From: Roseibium sp. | GTDB lineage: Bacteria > Pseudomonadota > Alphaproteobacteria > Rhizobiales > Stappiaceae | Direction: 5' to 3' | Assembly: GCA_017643925.1 (NCBI GenBank) | Contig: JAEPML010000031.1 | Coordinates: forward strand, 1 to 42,812 | Length of the DNA stretch: 42,812 bases | Shown: one piece after another, positions 25,618 through 34,307 of the stretch | How the letters are laid out: each line of letters opens with the position of its first letter | How positions within the stretch are numbered: the stretch's first letter is position 1 | Made by a program: the position numbers and the translations under genes | Notes under the pieces: model-generated | The model's input: the letters and a program-made list of their open reading frames with translations, nothing else | Database searches by the model: none | What the model was told of the DNA's origin: nothing

Positions 25618-27152
25618 CGCTTGATGAGCTATCGACCACTGCCTCGCTGTTCCACTTCATCCGACCCTGGTGGCTGGTTGGCTTGCCGGTAGTCGGTCTG
25701 ATCTGGTGGCTGATCCGTCGGGCTGCAACACGCGGCGTCGCTTTGCCTCCTGTGATCGCCCCTCACCTTGCCGCAGCCCTCACCGTCAATCGAAATGAAC
25801 GGAAGACGATACTGCCGATTGACGGGGTTGCAGTTCTTCTGGGACTGGTCACGCTTGCTGCGGCTGGACCGACATGGTCGCGCGTACCGAACCCGCTTGT
25901 TGCGGACACTGCACCTGTTGTAATTGCCCTGAAGGTCTCAAAGTCGATGATGCAAACGGACCTGCCACCAAGCAGGCTCGAAAGGTCCAAGCACAAGGTC
26001 CGGGATCTGATCGGTGAACGTGCAGGCGCAAAGACCGCCCTGGTTGCCTATGCGGCAACGGCGCACCAAGTTGTACCACCAACGGAGGACCCCGACGTTC
26101 TCACACCGTTCCTGGAGGGGCTTTCCCCCGAAGTCATGCCGCGCGACGGAGAAGCTGCCAGAAATGCTTTGCAGATGGCATCAGCGATCCTGGAAACACA
26201 GTCATCACCGGGTGCAATCATCTTTCTGCTCGACAGGATCACGGACGCCGACAAGAAAGCCTTCTCTGACCATGCTCAATCCGATGGGGCACCCGTGATC
26301 TTCTGGTTCGCGGGACGCGACACTGCTGCCAGGGACACCGTTGGCGCGGTCGAGGGGGCAACAGTCATCGACATCAGTCCTGACAAGGGCGATGTTGCCC
26401 AGGTCATGCGCAATGTAGAAGCCGCCTACCAACAGGCACTTGCAGGTGACGACCGTCAGAAATGGAATGATGAAGGCTGGATTTTCGCCTGGCCTGCAGC
26501 CTTGCTCGCGCTTTTCTGGTTCCGCAAGGGCTGGACCATGCGCTGGTCTGCTGCAGTCATCGCAATTGTTCTTGTTCTGTCGACAGATGATGCCAGGGCA
26601 GAAGGCTGGCGAGATTGGTTCTTCACCCCCGACCAACAGGGCATGCGGGCTTTTGAAGCAAAGGAATTTCAAAGGGCAGCCGATCTCTTTGAAGACCCGA
26701 TGTGGCAGGCCTATTCTCTCTACAAATCCGGAAAATACGAAGAGGCAGCGGAGATTTATGCCTGGCAGGACAGCTCGCACGCGGCGGTTGGTGAAGGCTT
26801 GTCCCTGATAAGGTCAAGATCCTATCGGCCCGCAATCGCCGCTTTCGAGAAAGCGCTGGAGCGCGATCCGGACAACGCGATCGCGGCGCACAACCTGGAA
26901 CTTGCACGCTACATTCTGGATTACGTCGAGACGACAAGAGAACAGTCCGATACCGGCGAAGAAGCCGGAATTGGGGCCGATGACGTCGTTTATGACAATG
27001 AGGCCGGGCGTGGAGCCGACAGCGAGCAGCAGGCTTCCAGCGGTGAGACCACACCGGAAACTGCAGAACAATGGATGCGGACGGTTGATACGAGAACCGG
27101 TGATTTTCTGAAATCAAGATTTGCCCTGGAAGCTGCGAGGGCGCCGCAATGA
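25614..27152 (+). CDS. BatB/BatC-like VWA-TPR fusion with degenerate MIDAS
   Basis: The 512-residue protein has two N-terminal membrane helices (about 18-35 and 68-84), a VWA domain (about 100-285), two more helices near 300-330 and a TPR region (about 345-440) with DPDNAIAAHNLELARYILD. The C-terminal tail is acidic. It thus merges the usual BatB and BatC proteins. The MIDAS position reads KVSKS at 107-111 in place of DxSxS, and the later LTDG-type loop reads LLDRITDADK, so divalent-metal binding is probably lost. Together with intact BatA next door it may form an asymmetric pair. Start and stop overlap both neighbours (ATGA type). Confidence 0.88.
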   Translation: MTLDELSTTASLFHFIRPWWLVGLPVVGLIWWLIRRAATRGVALPPVIAPHLAAALTVNRNERKTILPIDGVAVLLGLVTLAAAGPTWSRVPNPLVADTAPVVIALKVSKSMMQTDLPPSRLERSKHKVRDLIGERAGAKTALVAYAATAHQVVPPTEDPDVLTPFLEGLSPEVMPRDGEAARNALQMASAILETQSSPGAIIFLLDRITDADKKAFSDHAQSDGAPVIFWFAGRDTAARDTVGAVEGATVIDISPDKGDVAQVMRNVEAAYQQALAGDDRQKWNDEGWIFAWPAALLALFWFRKGWTMRWSAAVIAIVLVLSTDDARAEGWRDWFFTPDQQGMRAFEAKEFQRAADLFEDPMWQAYSLYKSGKYEEAAEIYAWQDSSHAAVGEGLSLIRSRSYRPAIAAFEKALERDPDNAIAAHNLELARYILDYVETTREQSDTGEEAGIGADDVVYDNEAGRGADSEQQASSGETTPETAEQWMRTVDTRTGDFLKSRFALEAARAPQ

Positions 27153-28447
27153 TGCGTGTTCTGCTTCTTCTTGCTTGTCTTGCCATCCCCCTTGCGACCC
27201 ATGCGCAGGCACAAACTGAACCCGTGCTTCGAACCGATTTTGAAAAGACGTCAGCCATACCCGGTCAACCGCTGCTGTTTCGGGTCACCGTGCTGGTCCC
27301 GACCTGGATGCCAAAACCACCCGTCTTTCCGAGTTTCGAGGTCCCGAATGTGATCGTGCGGCTGCCCTCTCGGGCCTCTGGTCCGACAAGCGAACGCATC
27401 GACGGTGAAACCTGGTCGGGTGTGTCCCGCCTTTACAGGCTCTATCCCATGGTGCCCGGAACCTTTGAAATTCCAGCCGGCACAATCAAGGTTACCTATT
27501 CTGATCCCGAGAGCAGCCAGCCTGTTGAAACCGAGCTTTCAACAAACGCGTTTTCGCTTACGGGTGAAATTCCTGACGGGGCAGAGAACCTTGATCCTTT
27601 TCTCGCAGCCAAGTTGGTCAAACTCGAGCGCACCGTAGAGGGAGAAACGGAAAACCTGGCCGCAGGCGACGCCCTCAAGATCACCACCAGGATCAGCGTA
27701 TCCGGCGTCTCGCCGATGTTTGTTCCACCCGTCACGGATCAGCTCGCCGTTGACGGACTGTCCGTCTATCCAAGCGATCCGGTGATTTCAGAAAAGGAAG
27801 ACCGTGGGCTCCTTTCCGGGCAACGAACGGAAAAGATGAGCATTGTCGCCGAATTTGCAGGCGAGTACGAGCTGCCGGAACTGAAGCTCTCCTGGTACAA
27901 TCTTGACAGTGGTTCCGTCGAGACGGTGTCCGCACCCGCAATCACTTTTGCAGTGACCGGGTCCACGCCCGACACGCCTCCGGAACCAGAGCCCATAGAT
28001 TGGAGAAACCTGGTCTTTCAGGCTGCCCTGCTGATCCTGGGTGTCTTTCTCCTGGTACTGCTGGGCCGCAAGCTTATCCCGCTGGTCAAAGAGAACATTT
28101 CACGAAGGAAGCAGGCCTACCTGGTATCTGAACCCCACGCCTTTCGGCAATTGAAAAACTCCATAGACGCTCAAAGCCTGGATCGGGTGCTGCGCACATT
28201 CCAGATCTGGCGCCAGTTTTACGCGTCACCTTCTGCAAACATTGATGATCGGCACTTCGAAGCTGTATTGGCCGCAATCGGTTCCCGGCACTATAGCAAG
28301 TCGAACGGCGCAGACCCAAAGGCAGCGGATGAAAACTGGCAAAAGCTGACGCTCGATGTACAGAAACTCAGGCATGATCTCCGCAAAAACAAAAGAAGGG
28401 TTCGACAGAGACCCTTACCGGAGCTCAATCCCTCATCCCAGGCCTAA
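27149..28447 (+). CDS. BatD-like exported membrane-anchored protein
   Basis: The 432-residue protein has a signal peptide (MMRVLLLLACLAIPLATHAQ), a periplasmic beta-rich region (about 25-280) with GQPLLFRVTVLVPTWMPKPPV typical of BatD. One membrane helix at about 290-310 and a basic cytoplasmic tail of about 120 residues follow. BatD ends the MoxR/Bat gene set and exposes a large domain to the periplasm, where exported clients such as the upstream hydrolases fold. It overlaps the preceding stop. Its TAA (28445-28447) interlocks with the TAG of the convergent GntR gene at CTAA, leaving no room for a terminator. Confidence 0.87.
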   Translation: MMRVLLLLACLAIPLATHAQAQTEPVLRTDFEKTSAIPGQPLLFRVTVLVPTWMPKPPVFPSFEVPNVIVRLPSRASGPTSERIDGETWSGVSRLYRLYPMVPGTFEIPAGTIKVTYSDPESSQPVETELSTNAFSLTGEIPDGAENLDPFLAAKLVKLERTVEGETENLAAGDALKITTRISVSGVSPMFVPPVTDQLAVDGLSVYPSDPVISEKEDRGLLSGQRTEKMSIVAEFAGEYELPELKLSWYNLDSGSVETVSAPAITFAVTGSTPDTPPEPEPIDWRNLVFQAALLILGVFLLVLLGRKLIPLVKENISRRKQAYLVSEPHAFRQLKNSIDAQSLDRVLRTFQIWRQFYASPSANIDDRHFEAVLAAIGSRHYSKSNGADPKAADENWQKLTLDVQKLRHDLRKNKRRVRQRPLPELNPSSQA

Positions 28448-29160
28448 TGCGATGCAGTGTCCTTCTGTGCCTTCAATCGGATGAAGCCCATTGAAAGATG
28501 CGCTCTTCGGGTAAATGCGGCTGCCTGAAAGTCCCCAAGTTCAACAGCATCGACGATATCGTCGATCTCGCCGCAGAAGATGTCGACTTCCTTTGCCAAA
28601 TCCATGTTCGGGATCAGTTTCAGCCAGATGCGGCATGTCTGGTAGAAAAGCTTCTCGGACACGTCCCGAAGCGGCTGATTTTCACTCAGCTGCTGAAATG
28701 CATGAAAGAAATCGATATTGAGGCGCGCGAAGTCAGCGCGGGTCGGTGTATTTCTCAGATCTTGCGCGCGCTTGCGCATTTCGCTGAAGAGTGCCTTCAA
28801 TTCCCTGGTCGGCAGGCATGGTGACAGTTTGCCGGTCAGCTCGTTCAGTTCCATCCGCAATTGGTAGACCTGCGTGAGTTCCTCGATGTCCACCTCTGTG
28901 ACAAGCGTGCCCACGCCCTGTTGCGAGCGCAATAACCCGTCTGCCTCAAGTACCTGGAGCGCCTTGCGTAAAGGCGATCGGGACACACCGAATTCGTCCG
29001 CAAGTGCTTCTTCACCCAGCTGAGACCCGGGAGGATAGACTAGCATGCAGATGCGGTCGCGAATTTCTCCATACATGATCTGGAAACGCTCTTGCGCGTT
29101 GGCTGCTGCTTCAAGGCGCTCCGCAATGGTCTTGCCTGTGTCTGAGGTCCGCTTCGTCAT
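28444..29160 (-). CDS. GntR-family (FCD-type) regulator of ectoine catabolism
   Basis: The 238-residue product has an N-terminal winged helix-turn-helix (about residues 20-90: YPPGSQLGEEALADEFGVSR, SPLRKALQVLEADGLLR). The all-helical FCD effector domain follows (about 100-230), with ligand/metal residues in RLNIDFFHAF and RRAHLSMGF. ATG 29160 overlaps the doeB stop as ATGA, so it is third in a doeA-doeB-gntR operon. In other bacteria the corresponding regulator is usually the MocR-type EnuR, so an FCD protein in this slot is a variation. The likely effectors are N-acetyl-diaminobutyrate isomers or diaminobutyrate, by analogy only. Candidate operators are the two TTGT-N2-ACAA sites in the doeA/eutB promoter region. 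Confidence 0.88.
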   Translation of the reverse strand: MTKRTSDTGKTIAERLEAAANAQERFQIMYGEIRDRICMLVYPPGSQLGEEALADEFGVSRSPLRKALQVLEADGLLRSQQGVGTLVTEVDIEELTQVYQLRMELNELTGKLSPCLPTRELKALFSEMRKRAQDLRNTPTRADFARLNIDFFHAFQQLSENQPLRDVSEKLFYQTCRIWLKLIPNMDLAKEVDIFCGEIDDIVDAVELGDFQAAAFTRRAHLSMGFIRLKAQKDTASH

Positions 29161-30332
29161 GCCGATTGCACCAGTGTCCGTTCCAGACCATCCAGCATCG
29201 ACAGGCATCTTGCCAACTGGTCTTCGCTTACAAATTCATCGGGTTGATGGGCCTGGGCGATCGAACCGGGTCCACACACGACAACTGACATGCCCAGGGA
29301 CTGAAACAGCCCGGCTTCCGTGCCAAAAGACACGACGTCAGTCAGGTTGGCGCCGGTCAGAGACATGACCAGTTCACGCGCTTCGTTTTCCGGCATAACG
29401 GCAAGACCCGCGACTTCGCCGATGACTTCGGTCACGATATCGGCTTCGGGGTAGACCGTTTTCATTTGTGGGAGCAGCACATTGCGGGTGTAGTCTTCAA
29501 GTGCGGTCTTGATCTCGGCGGCATCGGAGGACCGGACCGGCCGCATTTCCCACTCAACGGCGCAATGCCGAGCAATCACGTTTCTCGCAGAGCCACCTTC
29601 AATGCGTCCGGTTTGCAACGTTGTCCAGGGTGGCGAGAAGTGAGCACTGTCGGGACCGACGCGTTCCTTCATGCGCGCTGCCAATTCCAGCATTCTGGCT
29701 ATGTAAGCCGCTGCGAAATGAATCGCGTTCACACCCTTGTCCGGTTCTGAGCCGTGTCCGTCGGTGCCGTGAAAGCAGGTGGTGTATTCGTAACACCCCT
29801 TGTGGCCTTCAATGACCTTCATGTCCGTTGGCTCACCAATGATGGCAATTGCCGGTTTTTTCCCGGACGTTTCCAGTTCGCCAACGAGCTGGCGGGCACC
29901 GAGGCAACCAACCTCTTCGTCATATGTCAGAGCCACATGAACCGGACGCTGCAAATCGAGCCTGGAATAGTCCTCCATCTTGGCCAGTACACAAGCAATG
30001 AAACCCTTCATGTCGCACGTTCCGCGACCAAACAAATTTCCGTCACGGGCCACCAATTCAAACGGGTCCGTTCGCCACTCTTCGGTCAGGGCCGGTACAA
30101 CGTCCGTGTGGCCCGACAAGACGATACCACCGTCCCTGTCCGGCCCCAGCGTCGCAAAAAGGTTCGCCTTCGTTCCTGACGGATCATTGGAGACGGTCAA
30201 CCTGGCCCCTGCTCGTTCCAGCCGGTCGGCCGCGTAGGAGATCAGGTCGAGATTGCTGTCGATCGATACGGTCGGATAGCTGATGAGCCGTTCAAGGATT
30301 CCGCGTACGGCTTCCAGTTTGGTGGAGCGCAT
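29157..30332 (-). CDS. doeB: N-acetyl-L-2,4-diaminobutyrate deacetylase
   Basis: The 391-residue M20/ArgE-type metallohydrolase has zinc ligands in LSGHTDVVPAL, GRGTCDMKGFIA, YDEEVGCLGAR (general base and ligand pair), GEPTDM and a late His in IAQAHQPDEFV. ArgE itself acts on N-acetylornithine, but position between doeA and the regulator identifies this as DoeB (EutE), which removes acetate from the ring-opened ectoine to give L-2,4-diaminobutyrate. It starts seven bases after the doeA stop and overlaps the regulator gene. Confidence 0.9.
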   Translation of the reverse strand: MRSTKLEAVRGILERLISYPTVSIDSNLDLISYAADRLERAGARLTVSNDPSGTKANLFATLGPDRDGGIVLSGHTDVVPALTEEWRTDPFELVARDGNLFGRGTCDMKGFIACVLAKMEDYSRLDLQRPVHVALTYDEEVGCLGARQLVGELETSGKKPAIAIIGEPTDMKVIEGHKGCYEYTTCFHGTDGHGSEPDKGVNAIHFAAAYIARMLELAARMKERVGPDSAHFSPPWTTLQTGRIEGGSARNVIARHCAVEWEMRPVRSSDAAEIKTALEDYTRNVLLPQMKTVYPEADIVTEVIGEVAGLAVMPENEARELVMSLTGANLTDVVSFGTEAGLFQSLGMSVVVCGPGSIAQAHQPDEFVSEDQLARCLSMLDGLERTLVQSA

Positions 30333-30339
30333 GGCCGGT

Positions 30340-31524
30340 CTAGTCCTTTACGATCAGTCCGCGCGGGCGGTCACAAAGGCACTCGGCTGCGCCTTGCGGG
30401 CGGATCAGGATGCTTTCCGTGATCTCAAGACCCCAGCCATCCATCCAGAGGCCCGGCATGAAGTGGAACGTCATTCCGGCTTCGAGGACCGTCTGATCTT
30501 CATCCCGGATCGAAATCGTGCGTTCGCCCCAGTCAGGCGGATAGGAAATACCGATCGGGTATCCGGCCCGCGCGCCCCTCTCGATACCCGCTGCTGTCAA
30601 AGGTGCTGCAAGAGCCCGGGCGATATCGCCGGCGACATTTCCGGCCCTGGCTGCCTCCAGTCCGGCTTCGAGCCCTTCAAGAAGCGCTTTTTCCGCGTCC
30701 AGCAGGTATTGGGGCGGCTTTCCGAAAAAAACGGTTCTGCACAACGGAGCATGATAGCGCCGGTAACAACCTGAAATTTCAAAGAAAGTCGCTTCATCCG
30801 ACTGCAAGGTTCGACCGTCCCAGGTAAGATGGGGCGCGGATGCATCTGCTCCACTGGGCAGCAATGGAACAATGGCCGGATAATCTCCCCAGGCGTCGAC
30901 GGTTCCGCGAATTGCGTCGGAATAGATGTCGGCGACAAGGTCTGCCTTGCGCATTCCGACATGTGCTCGCTCAGTAATGCCGTCGACAATCTTTTCTGAA
31001 ATGCGCGCTGCCTTGCGCATGAAGGCGACTTCTTCTTCCGATTTGACGGCCCGCAGCCAATTGACCAACGAGGTTGCGTCGATCATCTCTGCGTTGGGCA
31101 GGGATTCCTTTATCGTCAAATAGGCCTTGGCCGAGAAATAGTAGTTCTCGAGTTCGACACCGATCCTGTTCGTTTCATGTCTTTTTGAAATCAACAGACT
31201 GGCAAGATCCTGCATCGGGTGCCGTTCCGTCGACTGAACAAAGTTGTCTGCGTAGAAGGCGACCTGATCGTCCTGCATCCACACAGTACGCTTGGCGCCA
31301 TTGGAATCCTGCTTGCGGCCCCACCAGACCGGATCTTCGTCCATGAAAACCAGTACACCTTGGTGCACATAGAATGACCAGCCGTCATACCCGGTGATCC
31401 AGGCCATGTTTGATGGGTCTTCAACGAAAAGAACATCAATTCCTCGTCGTGCCATTTCCGACCGGACCAACGCCAGCCTGCGTTCATACTCGGTTCCACT
31501 AAAGGGCAAATTTTGTCCTGGCAT
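30340..31524 (-). CDS. doeA: Ectoine hydrolase
   Basis: DoeA (EutD) hydrolyses the ectoine ring to N-alpha/N-gamma-acetyl-diaminobutyrate in the cytoplasm. The 394-residue product has the M24/creatinase two-domain form: an N-terminal domain (NLPFSGTEYERRLALVRSEM, MAWITGYDGWSFYVHQGV) and a C-terminal pita-bread domain (about 165-390) with AVKSEEEVAFMRKAARI and FEISGCYRRYHAPLCRTVF. The metal ligands of true aminopeptidases are largely missing, as is usual in ectoine hydrolases. ATG 31524 has an AAAGGGA ribosome-binding site; the frame continues upstream to 31635 but that part covers the promoter. The gene ends in TAG. It is divergent from eutB across 170 bases. Confidence 0.93.
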   Translation of the reverse strand: MPGQNLPFSGTEYERRLALVRSEMARRGIDVLFVEDPSNMAWITGYDGWSFYVHQGVLVFMDEDPVWWGRKQDSNGAKRTVWMQDDQVAFYADNFVQSTERHPMQDLASLLISKRHETNRIGVELENYYFSAKAYLTIKESLPNAEMIDATSLVNWLRAVKSEEEVAFMRKAARISEKIVDGITERAHVGMRKADLVADIYSDAIRGTVDAWGDYPAIVPLLPSGADASAPHLTWDGRTLQSDEATFFEISGCYRRYHAPLCRTVFFGKPPQYLLDAEKALLEGLEAGLEAARAGNVAGDIARALAAPLTAAGIERGARAGYPIGISYPPDWGERTISIRDEDQTVLEAGMTFHFMPGLWMDGWGLEITESILIRPQGAAECLCDRPRGLIVKD

Positions 31525-31540
31525 TCGGTATCCCTTTTCT

Positions 31541-31552
31541 TTTGTATACAAA
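31541..31552. promoter_or_regulatory. Perfect 12-bp palindrome, candidate operator near doeA
   Basis: TTTGTATACAAA is a perfect inverted repeat 17 bases upstream of the doeA ATG, close to its ribosome-binding site. Its core TTGT-AT-ACAA recurs with a one-base change 84 bp away. The TGT/ACA arms suit a GntR-type regulator, and the co-encoded FCD protein is the likely binder (inference). Confidence 0.5.
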
Positions 31553-31625
31553 TGACACCACAAAAAGTCACAAAAGCAAGTTTTTTCTTGCTTATTGACC
31601 CGCATTCGGAACCGAATTAGATTTA

Positions 31626-31635
31626 TTGTACACAA
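31626..31635. promoter_or_regulatory. Second operator-like site TTGTACACAA upstream of eutB
   Basis: The same half-sites TTGT and ACAA flank a two-base centre as in the palindrome at 31541-31552. The centres of the two sites are 84 bp apart, close to eight helical turns, which would put both on one DNA face. The site lies 60 bases before the eutB start. Confidence 0.42.
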
Positions 31636-31694
31636 CTAGACTGTAGCGGATTTCTTATTGCGCGTGGGGATCACAAGATGACGGGGCAAACGCG

Positions 31695-32702
31695 ATGGAG
31701 CTGACACCAGAAGATGTGTTGGAAGCTCAAAAGCTTTTAACAGGTCGGGTCATACGCACCCCCTTGCTGCCCTCCGCTTTCTTGAGCCGAAAGCTGGGCA
31801 CACCATTTCACCTGAAGATGGAGACCATGCAGCCCACCGGTGCCTTCAAGCTCAGAGGTGCAACCAATGCTTCGCTGAACCTTCCGGACGGAACCCATAC
31901 CGTGACCTGTTGTTCGACCGGAAATCATGGGCGGGCCGTGGCCTATGCCGCGCGACAACTGGGTCTGAAAGCGGTCATCTGCATGTCTTCACTCGTACCG
32001 CAAGCCAAGATTGACGGAATTCGGGCTCATGGTGCGGACATCCGCATCGTCGGAACGAGCCAGGATGATGCGCTCGCCGAATGCCGGAGGCTCACCTCGC
32101 AACCTGGATTCGCCGAAATTTCACCGTTTGACGATCCCCATGTCATATCCGGCCAGGGCACAATCGGTCTCGAGATTCTGGACGATGCGCCGGAAATCGA
32201 GACGCTCCTGGTTCCTCTTTCAGGCGGAGGCCTGGCCGCCGGTGTCGCCCTGGCGGCGAAAGCCATAAAGCCCGGCATTCAGGTGATCGGCCTGACTATG
32301 GATCGTGGTGCAGCCATGAAGGCTTCAATAGATGCGGGGACGCCCGTAGAAGTGCCTGAAGTCGTGAGCCTCGCCGATTCCCTCGGTGGAGGCATTGGTC
32401 TCGACAACAAGCTGTCCTTCAACATCTGCCGCGACCTCCTCGACGACATCATTCTCGTAGGCGAAGAGGAAATCTACCAGGCCATGCAGCTTCTCTATTT
32501 TGAAGAGGCAATCGTCGCGGAAGGTGCCTGCGTGGTCGGCATAGCTGGTTGCCTTGCCGGCAAACTTCCCGGTCTGAAAGGGCCTGTTGCCACGATCATC
32601 ACCGGGCGGAATGTCGATATGAATCAGTTCACAAGGGTCGTGACCGGCAAGGATATCCGACTCGGGGACTATCATCTGAAGCGATCCAGCTATGTCGCAT
32701 GA
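31695..32702 (+). CDS. eutB: Hydroxyectoine utilization dehydratase-like PLP enzyme
   Basis: The 335-residue fold-type II PLP enzyme resembles threonine dehydratase: Schiff-base Lys52 in MQPTGAFKLRGATN, substrate loop CCSTGNHGRAVAYAA, and the phosphate-binding glycine loop LSGGGLAAGVALAA. EutB is the named member found in ectoine/hydroxyectoine clusters, where with EutA and EutC it is proposed to convert 5-hydroxyectoine towards the ectoine route; the exact reaction is unsettled in the literature as I recall it. ATG 31695 has only a weak GGGG upstream. It overlaps eutC by 11 bases and heads the plus-strand arm. EutA is not encoded in this window. Confidence 0.88.
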   Translation: MELTPEDVLEAQKLLTGRVIRTPLLPSAFLSRKLGTPFHLKMETMQPTGAFKLRGATNASLNLPDGTHTVTCCSTGNHGRAVAYAARQLGLKAVICMSSLVPQAKIDGIRAHGADIRIVGTSQDDALAECRRLTSQPGFAEISPFDDPHVISGQGTIGLEILDDAPEIETLLVPLSGGGLAAGVALAAKAIKPGIQVIGLTMDRGAAMKASIDAGTPVEVPEVVSLADSLGGGIGLDNKLSFNICRDLLDDIILVGEEEIYQAMQLLYFEEAIVAEGACVVGIAGCLAGKLPGLKGPVATIITGRNVDMNQFTRVVTGKDIRLGDYHLKRSSYVA

Positions 32703-33687
32703 AATCCGGCTTGTTACCGAAACCGAATTGCGCAAGGTGGTTTCGCTCGACCTTGAGGTAATCGACTGCATCGAAGACGGGTTTCGAAGCCTGGCAGATG
32801 GAACGGTTGTCATGCCACCGGTGCTTTCCATGGCCCTCCCCCAGATCAATGCCGAAGTCGACGTGAAGACTGCCTATGTGCCGGGACTTGACGGGTTTGC
32901 GCTGAAAGTGTCCCCGGGTTTCTTCAACAATCCCGCTCTTGGTATCCCCAGCTTGAATGGCTTGATGGTTTTACTGTCTGCCAGGACCGGCCTGGTGGAA
33001 GCGGTCTATCTGGACAATGGCTATCTGACAGACATAAGGACAGCTGCAGCCGGTGCCGTCGCCGCCCGCCATCTTGCTCCGGAAAACACGAAGACAATCG
33101 GTATTCTGGGTACAGGTGTTCAAGCGCGCCTTCAGTTGATTGCGGCAACACTGGTCCGTCCGGTGGAAGAAGCCCTGATCTGGGGCCGGGACGCGGAGAA
33201 GGCCGACAGGCTGGCGAGCGACCTGAGGGCGGAACTCGGCATTGATGTCCAGGCCTGCCCTGACCGGTCGGAACTGGTTGGTCGCAGTCAGCTCGTCATA
33301 ACCACGACACCAGCAAAAGAACCCGTTCTCAATGCGGACTGGCTGCATCCTGGTTTGCACATCACGGCGATGGGATCCGACCAGGAGGACAAAAACGAAC
33401 TTGATCCGAGAATCTTGGGCAAAGCCGATCTGTTCGCCTGCGATCGTGCCGCGCAATGTGAAATCCTTGGAGAACTACGCTCGGCACTCAACTCAGGCGA
33501 TCTGGAAGACATCGGCAACGTCGTCGAAATTGGTGATATCATTTCCGGCAGAAAACCGGGACGACGCTCTGAAGCTGAGCTAACCGTTTGTGATCTCACG
33601 GGGACTGGCGTTCAGGACACAGCTATCGCGACCCTGACGCTGGCGAAGGTGAGAGATGCCGACACCGGTACAATCGTGACGACGTGA
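32692..33687 (+). CDS. eutC: Ornithine cyclodeaminase/mu-crystallin-like protein EutC
   Basis: The 331-residue protein belongs to the ornithine cyclodeaminase/alanine dehydrogenase family. A substrate-binding domain carries DVKTAYVPGLDGFALKVS. The Rossmann domain has GILGTGVQARLQLIAAT for the dinucleotide, followed by the ITTTPAKEPVLNADWLHPG and GSDQEDKNELDPRIL stretches. In ectoine clusters EutC partners EutB in hydroxyectoine use, probably through an NAD(P)-dependent or imine step that is not fully defined. It starts inside the end of eutB, which indicates tight translational coupling, and is followed 13 bases later by the AsnC-type regulator. Confidence 0.88.
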   Translation: MSHEIRLVTETELRKVVSLDLEVIDCIEDGFRSLADGTVVMPPVLSMALPQINAEVDVKTAYVPGLDGFALKVSPGFFNNPALGIPSLNGLMVLLSARTGLVEAVYLDNGYLTDIRTAAAGAVAARHLAPENTKTIGILGTGVQARLQLIAATLVRPVEEALIWGRDAEKADRLASDLRAELGIDVQACPDRSELVGRSQLVITTTPAKEPVLNADWLHPGLHITAMGSDQEDKNELDPRILGKADLFACDRAAQCEILGELRSALNSGDLEDIGNVVEIGDIISGRKPGRRSEAELTVCDLTGTGVQDTAIATLTLAKVRDADTGTIVTT

Positions 33688-33700
33688 AGACCTGACCGCT

Positions 33701-34216
33701 ATGCTGAAACTGGATGAACGGGATCTGGAAATTCTAAAGGCGCTGGCCAAGGAAGGGCGCCTTTCAAAGGCCGAACTTGCCAAACGTATCAATCTCAGTC
33801 CAAGCCCCTGCTGGAAACGTCTGGAGAGGTTGGAACAGGCAGGGATCATCCAAGGGTATGCGGCGCACTTGTCCCTCAGGAACCTCGCCCCCCATGTTAC
33901 TGTCTTTGTAACAGTTGAGCTTGAACATCATCGGTCCGAGTATTTTCAGAAATTCGAGCGCGTGATCGCGGACTATGATGAAATCGTCGCCTGCTGGGCG
34001 ATTGGCGGTGGTCTGGACTACCTGCTTCAAATCGTTACCCGCGATATCGACACCTATCAGCGTTTCATGGACGGATTGCTTGATCGGGAATTGAGCGTCG
34101 TTCGCTATTTCACATACGTTGTGACCAAACCGGTCAAATTCAGCGCTGCCCCTCCCCTCGACCATTTGCTTTCAGGCCTGGAGAGAACGGAATCGGACGC
34201 CTCGGACCGAGACTAA
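33701..34216 (+). CDS. doeX: Lrp/AsnC-family regulator of ectoine genes
   Basis: The 171-residue product has an N-terminal HTH (LDERDLEILKALAKEGRLSK, INLSPSPCWKRLERLEQAGI) and a RAM ligand-binding domain (about 60-150) with ACWAIGGGLDYLLQIV. DoeX/AsnC proteins sit in ectoine degradation operons of Halomonas and many alphaproteobacteria and respond to pathway intermediates, diaminobutyrate being likely. Here it is inside the plus-strand operon. With the FCD regulator on the other arm, the pathway has two dedicated transcription factors. Confidence 0.9.
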   Translation: MLKLDERDLEILKALAKEGRLSKAELAKRINLSPSPCWKRLERLEQAGIIQGYAAHLSLRNLAPHVTVFVTVELEHHRSEYFQKFERVIADYDEIVACWAIGGGLDYLLQIVTRDIDTYQRFMDGLLDRELSVVRYFTYVVTKPVKFSAAPPLDHLLSGLERTESDASDRD

Positions 34217-34307
34217 AGACGATTGTCCTGCGCATCGGGCCTTTTTCGAACGTTTCGTTCCCTGCTTTGTCCTTACGTTCGTCTGCAAAGACCGAAGGAC
34301 ACTCCTG

